64,000 nucleotides of DNA from positions 1 through 64,000 of the forward strand of contig JAZMZG010000009.1 of assembly GCA_045585835.1 (NCBI GenBank). Direction: 5' to 3'. The notes beneath the pieces are model-generated. The model was not told the DNA's origin. It searched no databases and saw nothing but the letters and a program-made list of their open reading frames with translations. The translations under genes were made by a program, and so were the position numbers. This DNA is from CALCTE01 sp045585835 (lineage in GTDB: Bacteria; Bacillota; Clostridia; Oscillospirales; CAG-272). This document shows, one piece after another, positions 1 to 6,774 of this stretch. The first letter of the stretch is position 1. Every line of letters begins with the position of its first letter.

Positions 1-371
1 TCAAGGTTGAGAATTGTACTGCCAATGCTGGTATGCACTCCCTCTTGCAGGTAACCAACGTTGAAAAGGGTCTTACCATTACTGATTGTAAGGTATACTC
101 CAAGAATGGTATCAACCTTAACAATACACCTTCTCTCACCATGAGCGGTTGTGAGTTCGATACCACCGGCTACTGTGTTCGCGTTGGCGTGAATGGTAGC
201 ACAAACAGCGGTAATTTCACTATTGCTAACAGCACTCTCAAGAGCGCTAACGACGACGGTGATGCCGTTATCATTCTTCGCGGAACTATGAGTGGCGCTA
301 CTGTAAATCTTCAGGGTACCACTCTTGTCGGAACTCCTGATGTTTCCGGTGAAGCTACTATTATCAAATAA
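1..371 (+). CDS. C-terminal end of a secreted beta-helix-like surface protein (5' end outside window)
   Basis: The reading frame is open from codon position 3 and ends with TAA at 369-371; the start lies before the window. About 122 residues are visible. They are rich in Asn, Thr, Ser and Gly with short hydrophobic strands separated by turns (TITDCKVYSKNGINL, LTMSGCEFDTTGYCV, GATVNLQGTTLVG), the pattern of right-handed parallel beta-helix repeats. The complete gene at 3424-4998 ends in a similar region, and both genes are followed by the same two-hairpin element, so this is probably a paralogue with a SipW-type N-terminus. No enzyme residues are recognisable; a structural or adhesive role is inferred from context only. 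Confidence 0.7.
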   Translation, partial: KVENCTANAGMHSLLQVTNVEKGLTITDCKVYSKNGINLNNTPSLTMSGCEFDTTGYCVRVGVNGSTNSGNFTIANSTLKSANDDGDAVIILRGTMSGATVNLQGTTLVGTPDVSGEATIIK

Positions 372-391
372 ATCTACGTGATGTAAGTCCA

Positions 392-465
392 CCCACTCCT
401 CCTTATGGGGAGTGGGCGGCAATCAAAGGGCATAAGTAAATCCTGCTTGTGTCTTTTGATTGCCG
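392..465 (+). ncRNA. Tandem hairpin element, copy A (structured intergenic RNA)
   Basis: Two hairpins lie directly against each other. Hairpin 1 pairs 392-399 with 409-416 (8 bp). Hairpin 2 starts at the next base: 417-427 pairs perfectly with 455-465, and pairing continues inward to about 22 bp with a 5-base loop. A second copy with different stem bases but the same plan is at 5018-5093. Both hairpin 2 stems begin CGGCAA and keep the G.U pairs in AGGG/TCTT. There is no U-tract, so this is not a plain terminator. It may be a processing or stability element, or a cis-regulatory RNA. Confidence 0.6.
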
Positions 466-500
466 AGTTATTAACTCAAATACCCAAAAAGGAGGACATT

Positions 501-1067
501 ATGTTGGGCAAGATCAAAATAAAAATCGTTGTTGTTGCTCTTATGGCAGCACTCATAACCCTTATGAGCCAGGCAACCCTTGCATATTACTCAACCGTCG
601 GAAAAGCCACCAATGTCGTGACCTCCGGTAATATTCAGCTTATAATCCATGAAACGACCGACGGGGGACAAGAATTTCCCGAAGAAGGCGTATACATCGT
701 TCCCGGAGATATCGTATCCAAGGTAGTCACAATAGAAAACGATTGCGAGCATCCGTTCTATCTTCGCGTGAAGATCGTTTACGGTGTGGATTCCGAGGAG
801 CTTTCAGCCGATGACTGCTTTAAGCTCAACATAAGCGACGAGCATTGGGAGCTTTTTGACGGCTGGTACTACTATAAGGGTATCGTAGAGCCTCACGAAA
901 CTACGCCGAAAGTATTCTCTCACGTGGAGATAGTAGGCGGAAAAGTAGATAACAGATATCTTGGCAAGACCTTGACTCTCACCGTAAATGCGCAGGCCGT
1001 ACAAAGTGAGAATAACCCGATAACAGACGGCAACACCTTTACCGCTTCGGGTTGGCCCGCAGAGTAA
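501..1067 (+). CDS. TasA/camelysin-like secreted protein with SipW-type signal peptide
   Basis: 188 residues. The ATG at 501 follows AAAAAGGAGGACATT. A Lys-rich start (MLGKIKIKI) and a hydrophobic segment lead to ATLAYYST then VTSGNIQLII, which matches SipW-dependent signal peptides of the TasA/CalY family (membrane core, A-x-A-Y/F, then a G-x-L/I beta strand). The rest is predicted beta-rich (SKVVTIENDCEHPFYLRVKIVYG), as in the TasA jelly-roll. TasA family members are secreted fibre or matrix subunits; that role here is inferred. It is the first intact member of a same-strand array of five such genes. No SipW peptidase is in the window; it may lie upstream. Confidence 0.7.
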   Translation: MLGKIKIKIVVVALMAALITLMSQATLAYYSTVGKATNVVTSGNIQLIIHETTDGGQEFPEEGVYIVPGDIVSKVVTIENDCEHPFYLRVKIVYGVDSEELSADDCFKLNISDEHWELFDGWYYYKGIVEPHETTPKVFSHVEIVGGKVDNRYLGKTLTLTVNAQAVQSENNPITDGNTFTASGWPAE

Positions 1068-1080
1068 GGAGGAAGGATAG

Positions 1081-1737
1081 ATGGAGAAGATAATTACGTT
1101 TTTGACCGTTCTTTTTCTCATATCTTCGGCGGCTTTTTCGGTATACGCAGAGGGCGGCAAGGTCACTTACAGTGGTAATGCAGGTGAGTTTTTATTTGAG
1201 CCCGGAAGCGATAATTCGATAAGCGACCTTTTTCCCGATTTTAAGGGCGTTATGCCGGGCGATACGCTCTTGCAGACGGTCACCGTCAAAAACGATGCCG
1301 ATAACAAAGTAAAGGTCGACATATATATTCGCTCGCTCGGAGCGCACGAGGACAGCGCCGAATTTTTGTCACAGCTTGACCTTAAGGTGTCAAAGAGCGA
1401 AGAAAACGAGATGGCGTATATGTTCGACGCCGCCGCAAACGAAACGGCAGGTCTTACGGACTGGGTGCTTCTCGGTACGCTCTATTCGGGCGGCGAGGTC
1501 AACCTTGACGTACTTTTAAGCGTTCCCACGGAGCTTTCAAACGAATATCAAAACGAAATCGGTTTTCTTGATTGGGAATTTAAGGTCGAGGAATTCCCTG
1601 TAGACCCCGATGACCCAAGACCCCCGCAGACTTCGGATAACAGTAACGCTTGGATATATTTTGTAATTATGCTTTGCGCTCTCTTTGTCATAATCGTTCT
1701 TTTAACAAAGGAGAAGGAGAGCAAAGAATCGAACTGA
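1081..1737 (+). CDS. Secreted protein with sortase-like C-terminal anchor (PPQTSD)
   Basis: 218 residues; ATG at 1081 after GGAGGAAGG, 13 bases behind the previous gene. A standard signal peptide ends near VYAEGG. The body contains FKGVMPGDTLLQTVTVKND and IYIRSLGAHEDSAEF, a beta-sandwich-like segment typical of proteins encoded beside SipW/TasA genes in Clostridia. The C-terminus has PPQTSDNS, a hydrophobic helix (about residues 187-208) and KEKESKESN, the layout of a cell-wall sorting signal, but the motif departs from LPxTG. It is probably the wall-anchored member of the array and could tether the TasA-like subunits. Whether the organism has a sortase accepting this motif cannot be seen. 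Confidence 0.65.
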   Translation: MEKIITFLTVLFLISSAAFSVYAEGGKVTYSGNAGEFLFEPGSDNSISDLFPDFKGVMPGDTLLQTVTVKNDADNKVKVDIYIRSLGAHEDSAEFLSQLDLKVSKSEENEMAYMFDAAANETAGLTDWVLLGTLYSGGEVNLDVLLSVPTELSNEYQNEIGFLDWEFKVEEFPVDPDDPRPPQTSDNSNAWIYFVIMLCALFVIIVLLTKEKESKESN

Positions 1738-1758
1738 AAAAGCAAGGAGGAATAAGGC

Positions 1759-2433
1759 GTGAGATCACCGTCAAATAAAACACTGTACAAAAGAATAGCC
1801 TTAGCCTTCAGCTTGTGCGCCATCATTATTTGGGGCATTCTCGGCACGGGAGCGTCGCTTGCGTGGTTTGTCGATACCACTCCTGAGATGAACAATATTT
1901 TTCACTTCGCGGATTTCGACCTCAAGGTATCTTATTTGGACGAAAACAAAGAGTGGGACGAAATAGAGGCTGACACCGAAATTTTTGATAAAAACGCGCT
2001 CTACGAGCCCGGTTACGTGCAGGTCGTATACCTGAAAGTCGAAAATGAGGGCGACTTACCGTTTAATTTCCACACGGCAGTCAACGTAAACGACTGCGTT
2101 GCGGCGACTAACGTTTTCGGCACGGAGTTTTTACTGCAGGACTATCTCAAATTCGGTGTGATAAGCGATATCACCGAGGATTACGTCTTAAGCGGCTCGC
2201 TTATTCGCGATATTGCAAAAGAAAACGCGCAGATACCATTAGATGAAATCGCCGATATGCCGCTTCATAACTACGCTACCGATCCCGTAAGGCTTGAAGC
2301 CGAGGGGGAAGCGTATATCGCGCTCATCGTGCGTATGCCCGAAGAGGTCGGCAACGTCGCAAACTACCGAGGCGATACCGTGCCTACGGTCGAGCTCGGT
2401 ATTACCGTAAAAGCGGACCAGATTCAAAATTAA
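1759..2433 (+). CDS. TasA/camelysin-like secreted protein with SipW-type signal peptide
   Basis: 224 residues, GTG start at 1759 placed by AAGGAGG at 1744-1750. The N-terminus has basic residues, a hydrophobic core, then GASLAWFVDTTPEMNNIF and FADFDLKVSYLD, the SipW-dependent signature (A-W-F followed by an N-x-F beta strand). Further along, ALYEPGYVQVVYLKVENEGDLPFNFH is shared with the protein at 3424-4998 (WEPGYTDVKILKVENEGTLALKW), which marks the two as related. Probably an exported matrix or fibre subunit; no catalytic motif is seen. Confidence 0.7.
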   Translation: MRSPSNKTLYKRIALAFSLCAIIIWGILGTGASLAWFVDTTPEMNNIFHFADFDLKVSYLDENKEWDEIEADTEIFDKNALYEPGYVQVVYLKVENEGDLPFNFHTAVNVNDCVAATNVFGTEFLLQDYLKFGVISDITEDYVLSGSLIRDIAKENAQIPLDEIADMPLHNYATDPVRLEAEGEAYIALIVRMPEEVGNVANYRGDTVPTVELGITVKADQIQN

Positions 2434-2467
2434 CACGACAGATAATCTTTGAAAGGAGGCTGATAGC

Positions 2468-3325
2468 GTGAGAAAACTGTATAACGAGTTTTTCTACGTG
2501 CCCAAACACGCAAAAATACGTGAAAAAGTAATGCTTACGCGTGTCGTTATGACCGTAGCCGTTATGGTTATGTGCCTTTTGGCTATGGGACTTACGGCGT
2601 ACGCATATTTCACTTGCGATGTCACCTCCGAGTACAACACAATTAAAACAGCGACCTTTAAGACCTCCATTACCGTTACGGACCCCGACGGAAACGAGGT
2701 CAAGTTGATGACGAGCAATTACAGATCGTTTGAAACAAGCGATTTGGTGCCCGGCGTTCTTTACACCGTGAAGATTGGCGAGTTGAAGCCGCAGAGCACA
2801 GCACAGACGGGCTTTGTAGTCATCAAGGCAGACGGTAAAACCTACCATACCGCACAGCTCGGCGTAGATGAAAAGGCAAAAGGCGGCAAGACCTTGGGGC
2901 TCGAATTTGAGCTTGTGATGACCGACGAAGCCAAAGTAACGTTCGTTGCGCATTGGGGTACGTCGTCACAGTATTCCGCTTACAAATATAACTCGGAGTA
3001 TATCGTAAATGGCGGATTGGCAAAGCTTGTCGTAAACGATGTATTGGAGCCGCCCGTAATCAATACGGAAAACGGCGATGATAGCGAGGGCGACGGTAGC
3101 GATGGCGACGATAGCGAAGAGGGCAAAGAGACCCCGACGCCGCCCGAAGAACAAGGCGAAGATTTGCCCGAACAGACACAGCCCGAACAGACGGAGCCTG
3201 ACGGTGAAGAAACAGAGCAGACCGATATAGAGCAAACGGATATAGAGCAAACGGATATAGAACAGACCGATACCGAAGAGCCAGCGAAGACGCAAGAGGG
3301 CACGGATACGGAGCTTGCAGAATAA
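2468..3325 (+). CDS. SipW-type secreted protein with acidic repetitive C-terminus
   Basis: 285 residues, GTG start at 2468 with GAAAGGAGG ahead. A hydrophobic segment ends in TAYAYFTCDVTSEYNTI, again a SipW-dependent signature. Residues about 50-190 are beta-rich; residues about 200-285 are low-complexity and acidic (Glu, Asp, Pro, Gln, Thr) and include four copies of EQTD(I/T) encoded by 15-bp units. It has no membrane anchor or sorting signal, so the acidic tail probably extends from the surface or binds cations or partner proteins. Function inferred from the array only. Confidence 0.65.
   Translation: MRKLYNEFFYVPKHAKIREKVMLTRVVMTVAVMVMCLLAMGLTAYAYFTCDVTSEYNTIKTATFKTSITVTDPDGNEVKLMTSNYRSFETSDLVPGVLYTVKIGELKPQSTAQTGFVVIKADGKTYHTAQLGVDEKAKGGKTLGLEFELVMTDEAKVTFVAHWGTSSQYSAYKYNSEYIVNGGLAKLVVNDVLEPPVINTENGDDSEGDGSDGDDSEEGKETPTPPEEQGEDLPEQTQPEQTEPDGEETEQTDIEQTDIEQTDIEQTDTEEPAKTQEGTDTELAE
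3215..3274 (+). repeat. Four 15-bp tandem coding repeats (EQTDI units)
   Basis: Units start at 3215, 3230, 3245 and 3260. The two middle units are identical (GAGCAAACGGATATA); the outer two differ at a few positions. They encode EQTDI three times and EQTDT once. Perfect middle copies suggest recent slippage or unequal exchange, so copy number may vary between strains. Confidence 0.85.
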
Positions 3326-3339
3326 AAAAACAAGTTAAT

Positions 3340-3381
3340 AACCGACTCTTTCGCTGTGTCGGCGTCGGAAAGAGAACGGTT
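3340..3381 (+). other. Intergenic hairpin upstream of the large beta-helix gene
   Basis: AACCG at 3340-3344 pairs with CGGTT at 3377-3381, and CTCTTTC at 3346-3352 pairs with GAAAGAG at 3368-3374, separated by a small internal loop. There is no U-tract. It sits 43 bases ahead of the start at 3424 and could protect a processed mRNA 5' end or be a weak attenuator. Confidence 0.5.
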
Positions 3382-3423
3382 AAATTTTCGACGTTGGTAA
3401 AGTAAAAAAGGAGGTCATTGGAA

Positions 3424-4998
3424 ATGACAAACAAAAGAGGCACCAAGCACGCACTTCTTATGAGCGCGCTCGCACTTTTACTGTGCGTATCCATGCTCGT
3501 AGGCAGTACATACGCTTGGTTTACAGACAGCGTTACATCTACGGGTAACAAAATTCAGTCGGGTACGTTGAAGCTCGATCTTGAACTGCTTGATAAAGAA
3601 ACCGGTTGGAACTCAATTAAGGATTCAAATGCTCCTATCTTTAATTACACCCATTGGGAACCCGGTTACACAGATGTGAAGATTCTCAAGGTTGAAAACG
3701 AAGGAACTCTTGCCCTCAAATGGATTGCAAAATTTGTGTGCATGGAAGATCTTACAGATCTTGCAAAGGTAATTGACGTATATGTTTGCCCGAGTGAAAC
3801 CGAGCTTACATATCCAGCCGACCGCAATCTTGACGGCTACGAAAGGGTTGGCACTGTTGCACAGTTTGTGAATACCATTGAGACTACTACGAAGGGCAAC
3901 CTTGAAGCAAGCGAAGTTGCTTATCTCGGCATTGCGCTTAAGATGCAGGAAAGTGCGGGAAACGATTATCAGGGTATGGATCTCGGTGCTGCGTTCGATA
4001 TTCAGATCCTTGCAACACAAGAAACTTTTGAAAGCGACAGTTTCGATAATCAGTACGATATAAACGGCGAATATCCTGTTATTCCTACTCCCGTAAAGGT
4101 TTCGAGCGCCAATACCTTTGCGGAAATCGCTGATCTGCTTGCTGAAGGTAAAGACATTTATGTTACCGAAAACATTGATTTAACCAATGAGGCAAATGGC
4201 AACACATATCTTACAGTAAACGAGGATGTTGCTATTTACGCTTCTGAAGGTACTGCTATTTCTTTTAATGAAACTGCATTGATAAATGGTAGTGGCTCAA
4301 TTACCGTTTATAGCGGTGCGTTAAAGACTAATTATGAGTTGTGTGTAACAGGTGACGCTACGTTGATTATTGAAGGCGGAGAACATTCTTTTGGTGCATT
4401 CTCTGCAACCGGTAACGGCAAGATCGTTGTAAATGGCGGTACTTTGAATTGCCGTGGAACGTATGCAAGCGTTTTAGGCGTATCCTTTGCCGAAAACGGA
4501 CAGCTGATTGTCAATGACGGCACCATGAACATGTATCAACCCTTTAACCTGAACGCCGATCGCTGTGATGCTGCTTACATTGAAATTAATGGCGGCGACA
4601 TTCATTTGCTGAATGGCGCAGATAAGTTGTTCGCTGTTAGAAACATTATGGATAAGGACCGTGAAGGCGGAGTTTTGCGCGGCAGTTCCATTAAAATCAC
4701 CGGCGGTATCTTTACTACGACCTATGAGCTCGATAATACCGGTGATGCGAATGCCTTTATCAGAAATGAAGACGGAAATGCTGATACCACCAGAGTGTTG
4801 GAGTTTAATTACTATAACGGTGAGAAGCAATATGATTGCTTTGTAACCGGAGGAACATTCTACGGTAGCTGGATGCGTACCGGTGAAACCGAAGGCGATG
4901 CCGCTACGGTTTGTGAAAATACCATTGCCGGCTTCGTTGCAGACGGTTATAAGATTACCGGCGATGCTGTTAACGGTTACGTTGTTAGTGCAAAATAA
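3424..4998 (+). CDS. Large SipW-type surface protein with C-terminal beta-helix repeats
   Basis: 524 residues from the ATG at 3424; GAGG at 3411-3414 gives 9-base spacing to this ATG, whereas an in-frame TTG at 3418 would be too close. The N-terminus has a hydrophobic core then GSTYAWFTDSVTSTGNKIQSGTL, the clearest SipW/TasA-type signature in the window. Residues about 40-200 form the TasA-like domain (WEPGYTDVKILKVENEG). Residues about 220-520 hold beta-helix-like strands with recurrent GGTxN/GGTF turns (VVNGGTLNCRG, IEINGGDIHLL, VTGGTFYGSW). It is probably a secreted fibre-associated or adhesive protein. The tandem hairpin copy B follows its stop. Confidence 0.75.
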   Translation: MTNKRGTKHALLMSALALLLCVSMLVGSTYAWFTDSVTSTGNKIQSGTLKLDLELLDKETGWNSIKDSNAPIFNYTHWEPGYTDVKILKVENEGTLALKWIAKFVCMEDLTDLAKVIDVYVCPSETELTYPADRNLDGYERVGTVAQFVNTIETTTKGNLEASEVAYLGIALKMQESAGNDYQGMDLGAAFDIQILATQETFESDSFDNQYDINGEYPVIPTPVKVSSANTFAEIADLLAEGKDIYVTENIDLTNEANGNTYLTVNEDVAIYASEGTAISFNETALINGSGSITVYSGALKTNYELCVTGDATLIIEGGEHSFGAFSATGNGKIVVNGGTLNCRGTYASVLGVSFAENGQLIVNDGTMNMYQPFNLNADRCDAAYIEINGGDIHLLNGADKLFAVRNIMDKDREGGVLRGSSIKITGGIFTTTYELDNTGDANAFIRNEDGNADTTRVLEFNYYNGEKQYDCFVTGGTFYGSWMRTGETEGDAATVCENTIAGFVADGYKITGDAVNGYVVSAK

Positions 4999-5017
4999 TT
5001 AAGATTATAAATCCCGT

Positions 5018-5093
5018 CCTATCCCGCTTTACCGCGGGATAGGCGGCAAGCAGAGGGTAAAAAATCTTTGAAGTTTTTATCTTCTGCTTGACG
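5018..5093 (+). ncRNA. Tandem hairpin element, copy B (structured intergenic RNA)
   Basis: Hairpin 1 pairs 5018-5027 with 5034-5043 (10 bp, 6-base loop). Hairpin 2 starts at the next base and pairs 5044-5063 with 5074-5093 (about 20 bp, one G/A mismatch at 5046/5091). It matches copy A at 392-465 in layout, zero spacing between hairpins, the CGGCAA...CA.AGGG strand and the position of G.U pairs, while most other stem bases differ with pairing kept. As in copy A it follows a beta-helix gene and precedes another gene on the same strand. Confidence 0.6.
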
Positions 5094-5136
5094 AACAAGA
5101 AGTGAAAAAGCCAAGATAAAAAAGGAGAATGCCCTT

Positions 5137-5433
5137 ATGAAATTTACACTTAAGGTGAAAATCTGGGGCACGCGCATTAAGCGTTCCAATAAGGAGATTA
5201 AAAGCGTGAAGAAGACGTCCAAAACAGAGGAATTTGAAAGATGTATATTGTGCGGGGCGATAACGGAAATTCCGATATCCATGCCTATTGACCTTCGTGA
5301 AAATTATGAGGTCGGCGTCGGGCAAATTTGCGATGTTTGTGCGGGAGTTCAGCATGATATCGAGGTAAACGAGAAAAACGTGCTGACGCAGGAGCAGATA
5401 ATAATTGCGGTCGAGCAAAGCATAGAAAACTGA
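5137..5433 (+). CDS. Small double-CxxC (probable zinc-binding) protein
   Basis: 98 residues; ATG at 5137 preceded by AAAAAGGAGAATGCCCTT. Basic N-terminus (about residues 1-30), then CILCG and CDVCAG, two CxxC pairs about 35 residues apart, the usual layout of a structural zinc site. No signal peptide is present, so it is cytoplasmic, unlike the rest of the array. I do not recognise the family. It is the last gene before the terminator at 5444-5476 and may be read through from the array, as a regulator or accessory factor; that is inference. Confidence 0.65.
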   Translation: MKFTLKVKIWGTRIKRSNKEIKSVKKTSKTEEFERCILCGAITEIPISMPIDLRENYEVGVGQICDVCAGVQHDIEVNEKNVLTQEQIIIAVEQSIEN

Positions 5434-5443
5434 CACAAAAATC

Positions 5444-5476
5444 AAAACACGGTTTGGGAGTACCAAACCGTGTTTT
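5444..5476. terminator. Bidirectional terminator between convergent genes
   Basis: Stem 5444-5457 (AAAACACGGTTTGG) pairs perfectly with 5463-5476, loop 5 bases, with A-run and T-run on either side. It serves the plus-strand gene ending at 5433 and the minus-strand gene ending at 5479. Confidence 0.9.
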
Positions 5477-5478
5477 TA

Positions 5479-6342
5479 CTATTTCACTATTCCGTTTTTG
5501 CCGTAAAAGAATATGCCGTAGCCTTGACCCATAGGGTTGCCGTCTTTGATAAATTTAAGCATATTCCTTTGCAAAGACGTCTCCTTGGGCACGCTGTCCA
5601 AATCTTCATTTCGATAGGCTCTGCCGAAAACCGTCGCAAAATTTGCAAAATTTTCGTCGTTTTCGTCTATTACGTTAAAAAGCCGTGCAAACTTTTCAAG
5701 ATTCCCGCCTTTCTTAAACACGCAGTCAAAATATGGCGGATATATGAGCCAAGAGTGCGTGATAAAGGGCACCGTCTCGTTTTCAAATCTGTCCTTGAAA
5801 TGCTCATAGCCAAGCTTCAGCGATTTTTCAACTTCGCCCATATCAAGCGGTGTTCCGCCGGGGATATGTATAAGTATTACGGGGGCATTCTTTTTTATTC
5901 CTTTATATTCTACGTCGCAGAAATGGAAGTACGGCTCAAACTGCAGTCTGCCGAGCCTTATACATTGGTGGTCGTGAAACATCCAATTCCAAAGCGCGTT
6001 TTTAAGTCCCCAGACGCCGTAAGTTTCCTTGCATGCTTCAAGAAGTTTTTTCAAGGCCTTCGCGTAGGAGTCAAATTTCCCCCTTTCGCCTTGGCTTTCG
6101 TAAATCTTACAAAGCTCGTCAAGGCAGGAGATGCAAAGCACCATATTGAGCGTGTATGCGTTGATACCGCTTGTCTTAATTATTTCCTCCGTTGTCTCGT
6201 TAAACGCGGCGGTGTTAGGCGAAAGAAGACTCTCACGCGCCTTTTGAAAACAAGGGTGATTGCAAACGGACAGATACGCACTTTCCAATACGGGTAAGCT
6301 TTCCGACGGGAATCCGAGCTTTTTACAAAGATCTGCGAACAT
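5479..6342 (-). CDS. Acyltransferase-domain protein, GNAT-like C-terminal type (tentative)
   Basis: 287 residues, ATG at 6342 with AGAGGAG ahead. The C-terminal half has IHIPGGTPLDMGEVEKSLK, FITHSWLIYPP and a long helix, which I associate with the DUF5596/GNAT_C acyltransferase-domain proteins of Clostridia (N-terminal helical domain plus GNAT-like C-terminal domain). If so it would move an acyl group from an acyl-CoA or acyl-carrier, but substrate and even activity are unknown. It stands alone between two terminators. The family assignment is from memory of the motif pattern. Confidence 0.5.
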   Translation of the reverse strand: MFADLCKKLGFPSESLPVLESAYLSVCNHPCFQKARESLLSPNTAAFNETTEEIIKTSGINAYTLNMVLCISCLDELCKIYESQGERGKFDSYAKALKKLLEACKETYGVWGLKNALWNWMFHDHQCIRLGRLQFEPYFHFCDVEYKGIKKNAPVILIHIPGGTPLDMGEVEKSLKLGYEHFKDRFENETVPFITHSWLIYPPYFDCVFKKGGNLEKFARLFNVIDENDENFANFATVFGRAYRNEDLDSVPKETSLQRNMLKFIKDGNPMGQGYGIFFYGKNGIVK

Positions 6343-6421
6343 TGTTACTCCTCTTTAGAAACAGGATTTAATGATAGTTTAGCATATTTGTATTGCAGTG
6401 TCAATTAAATGGGAAAAATCC

Positions 6422-6450
6422 TTGATTTTTATTTGTTTTTGGAATATAAT
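6422..6450 (+). promoter_or_regulatory. Promoter of the Cys-rich small-domain gene
   Basis: TTGATT at 6422-6427, 17-base spacer, TATAAT at 6445-6450, 35 bases ahead of the start at 6485. Confidence 0.7.
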
Positions 6451-6484
6451 CAAGCCGTAGACATTCTTTTTCCGGAGGAATCTT

Positions 6485-6748
6485 ATGGACAATGATTTTC
6501 CCTATTTCAAAAATACGCAGTGCAAGTTTTTCCCTTGCCATAAAACAGACGGAGAATATTTCAACTGCATTTTTTGCTATTGCCCGCTCTATCCTTTGGG
6601 TGACAAATGCGGCGGCAATTTCGTTTATCTCGAAAGCGGTGTCAAGGACTGCTCGAATTGTATTGTGCCGCACGGAAAAAACGGCTCTGCTTATATAGTC
6701 TCGAAATTCCCCGAGATATCGGCTCTTGCAAAGAAAAAAGAAAAATAA
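6485..6748 (+). CDS. Cysteine-rich small domain protein (probable metal binding)
   Basis: 87 residues; ATG at 6485 with CCGGAGG ahead. The whole protein is one domain with CKFFPCHK, NCIFCYCPLYPLGDKCGGNF and KDCSNCIVPH, the conserved pattern of the cysteine-rich small domain family (PF04071 type), presumed to bind metal. Biochemical role unknown. It has its own promoter and terminator, so it is a single-gene unit. Family recognition is strong; function is not. Confidence 0.8.
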   Translation: MDNDFPYFKNTQCKFFPCHKTDGEYFNCIFCYCPLYPLGDKCGGNFVYLESGVKDCSNCIVPHGKNGSAYIVSKFPEISALAKKKEK

Positions 6749-6750
6749 TT

Positions 6751-6774
6751 AAAGGCTCCTCAAAAGGAGCCTTT
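6751..6774. terminator. Bidirectional terminator
   Basis: Stem 6751-6760 (AAAGGCTCCT) pairs with 6765-6774, loop CAAA, flanked by A and T runs. It overlaps the last codons of the minus-strand citXG gene. Confidence 0.9.

Noticed and set aside
3215..3274. CRISPR-like repeats
   Set aside because: Units are 15 bp, contiguous and in frame with no spacers; they are coding tandem repeats.
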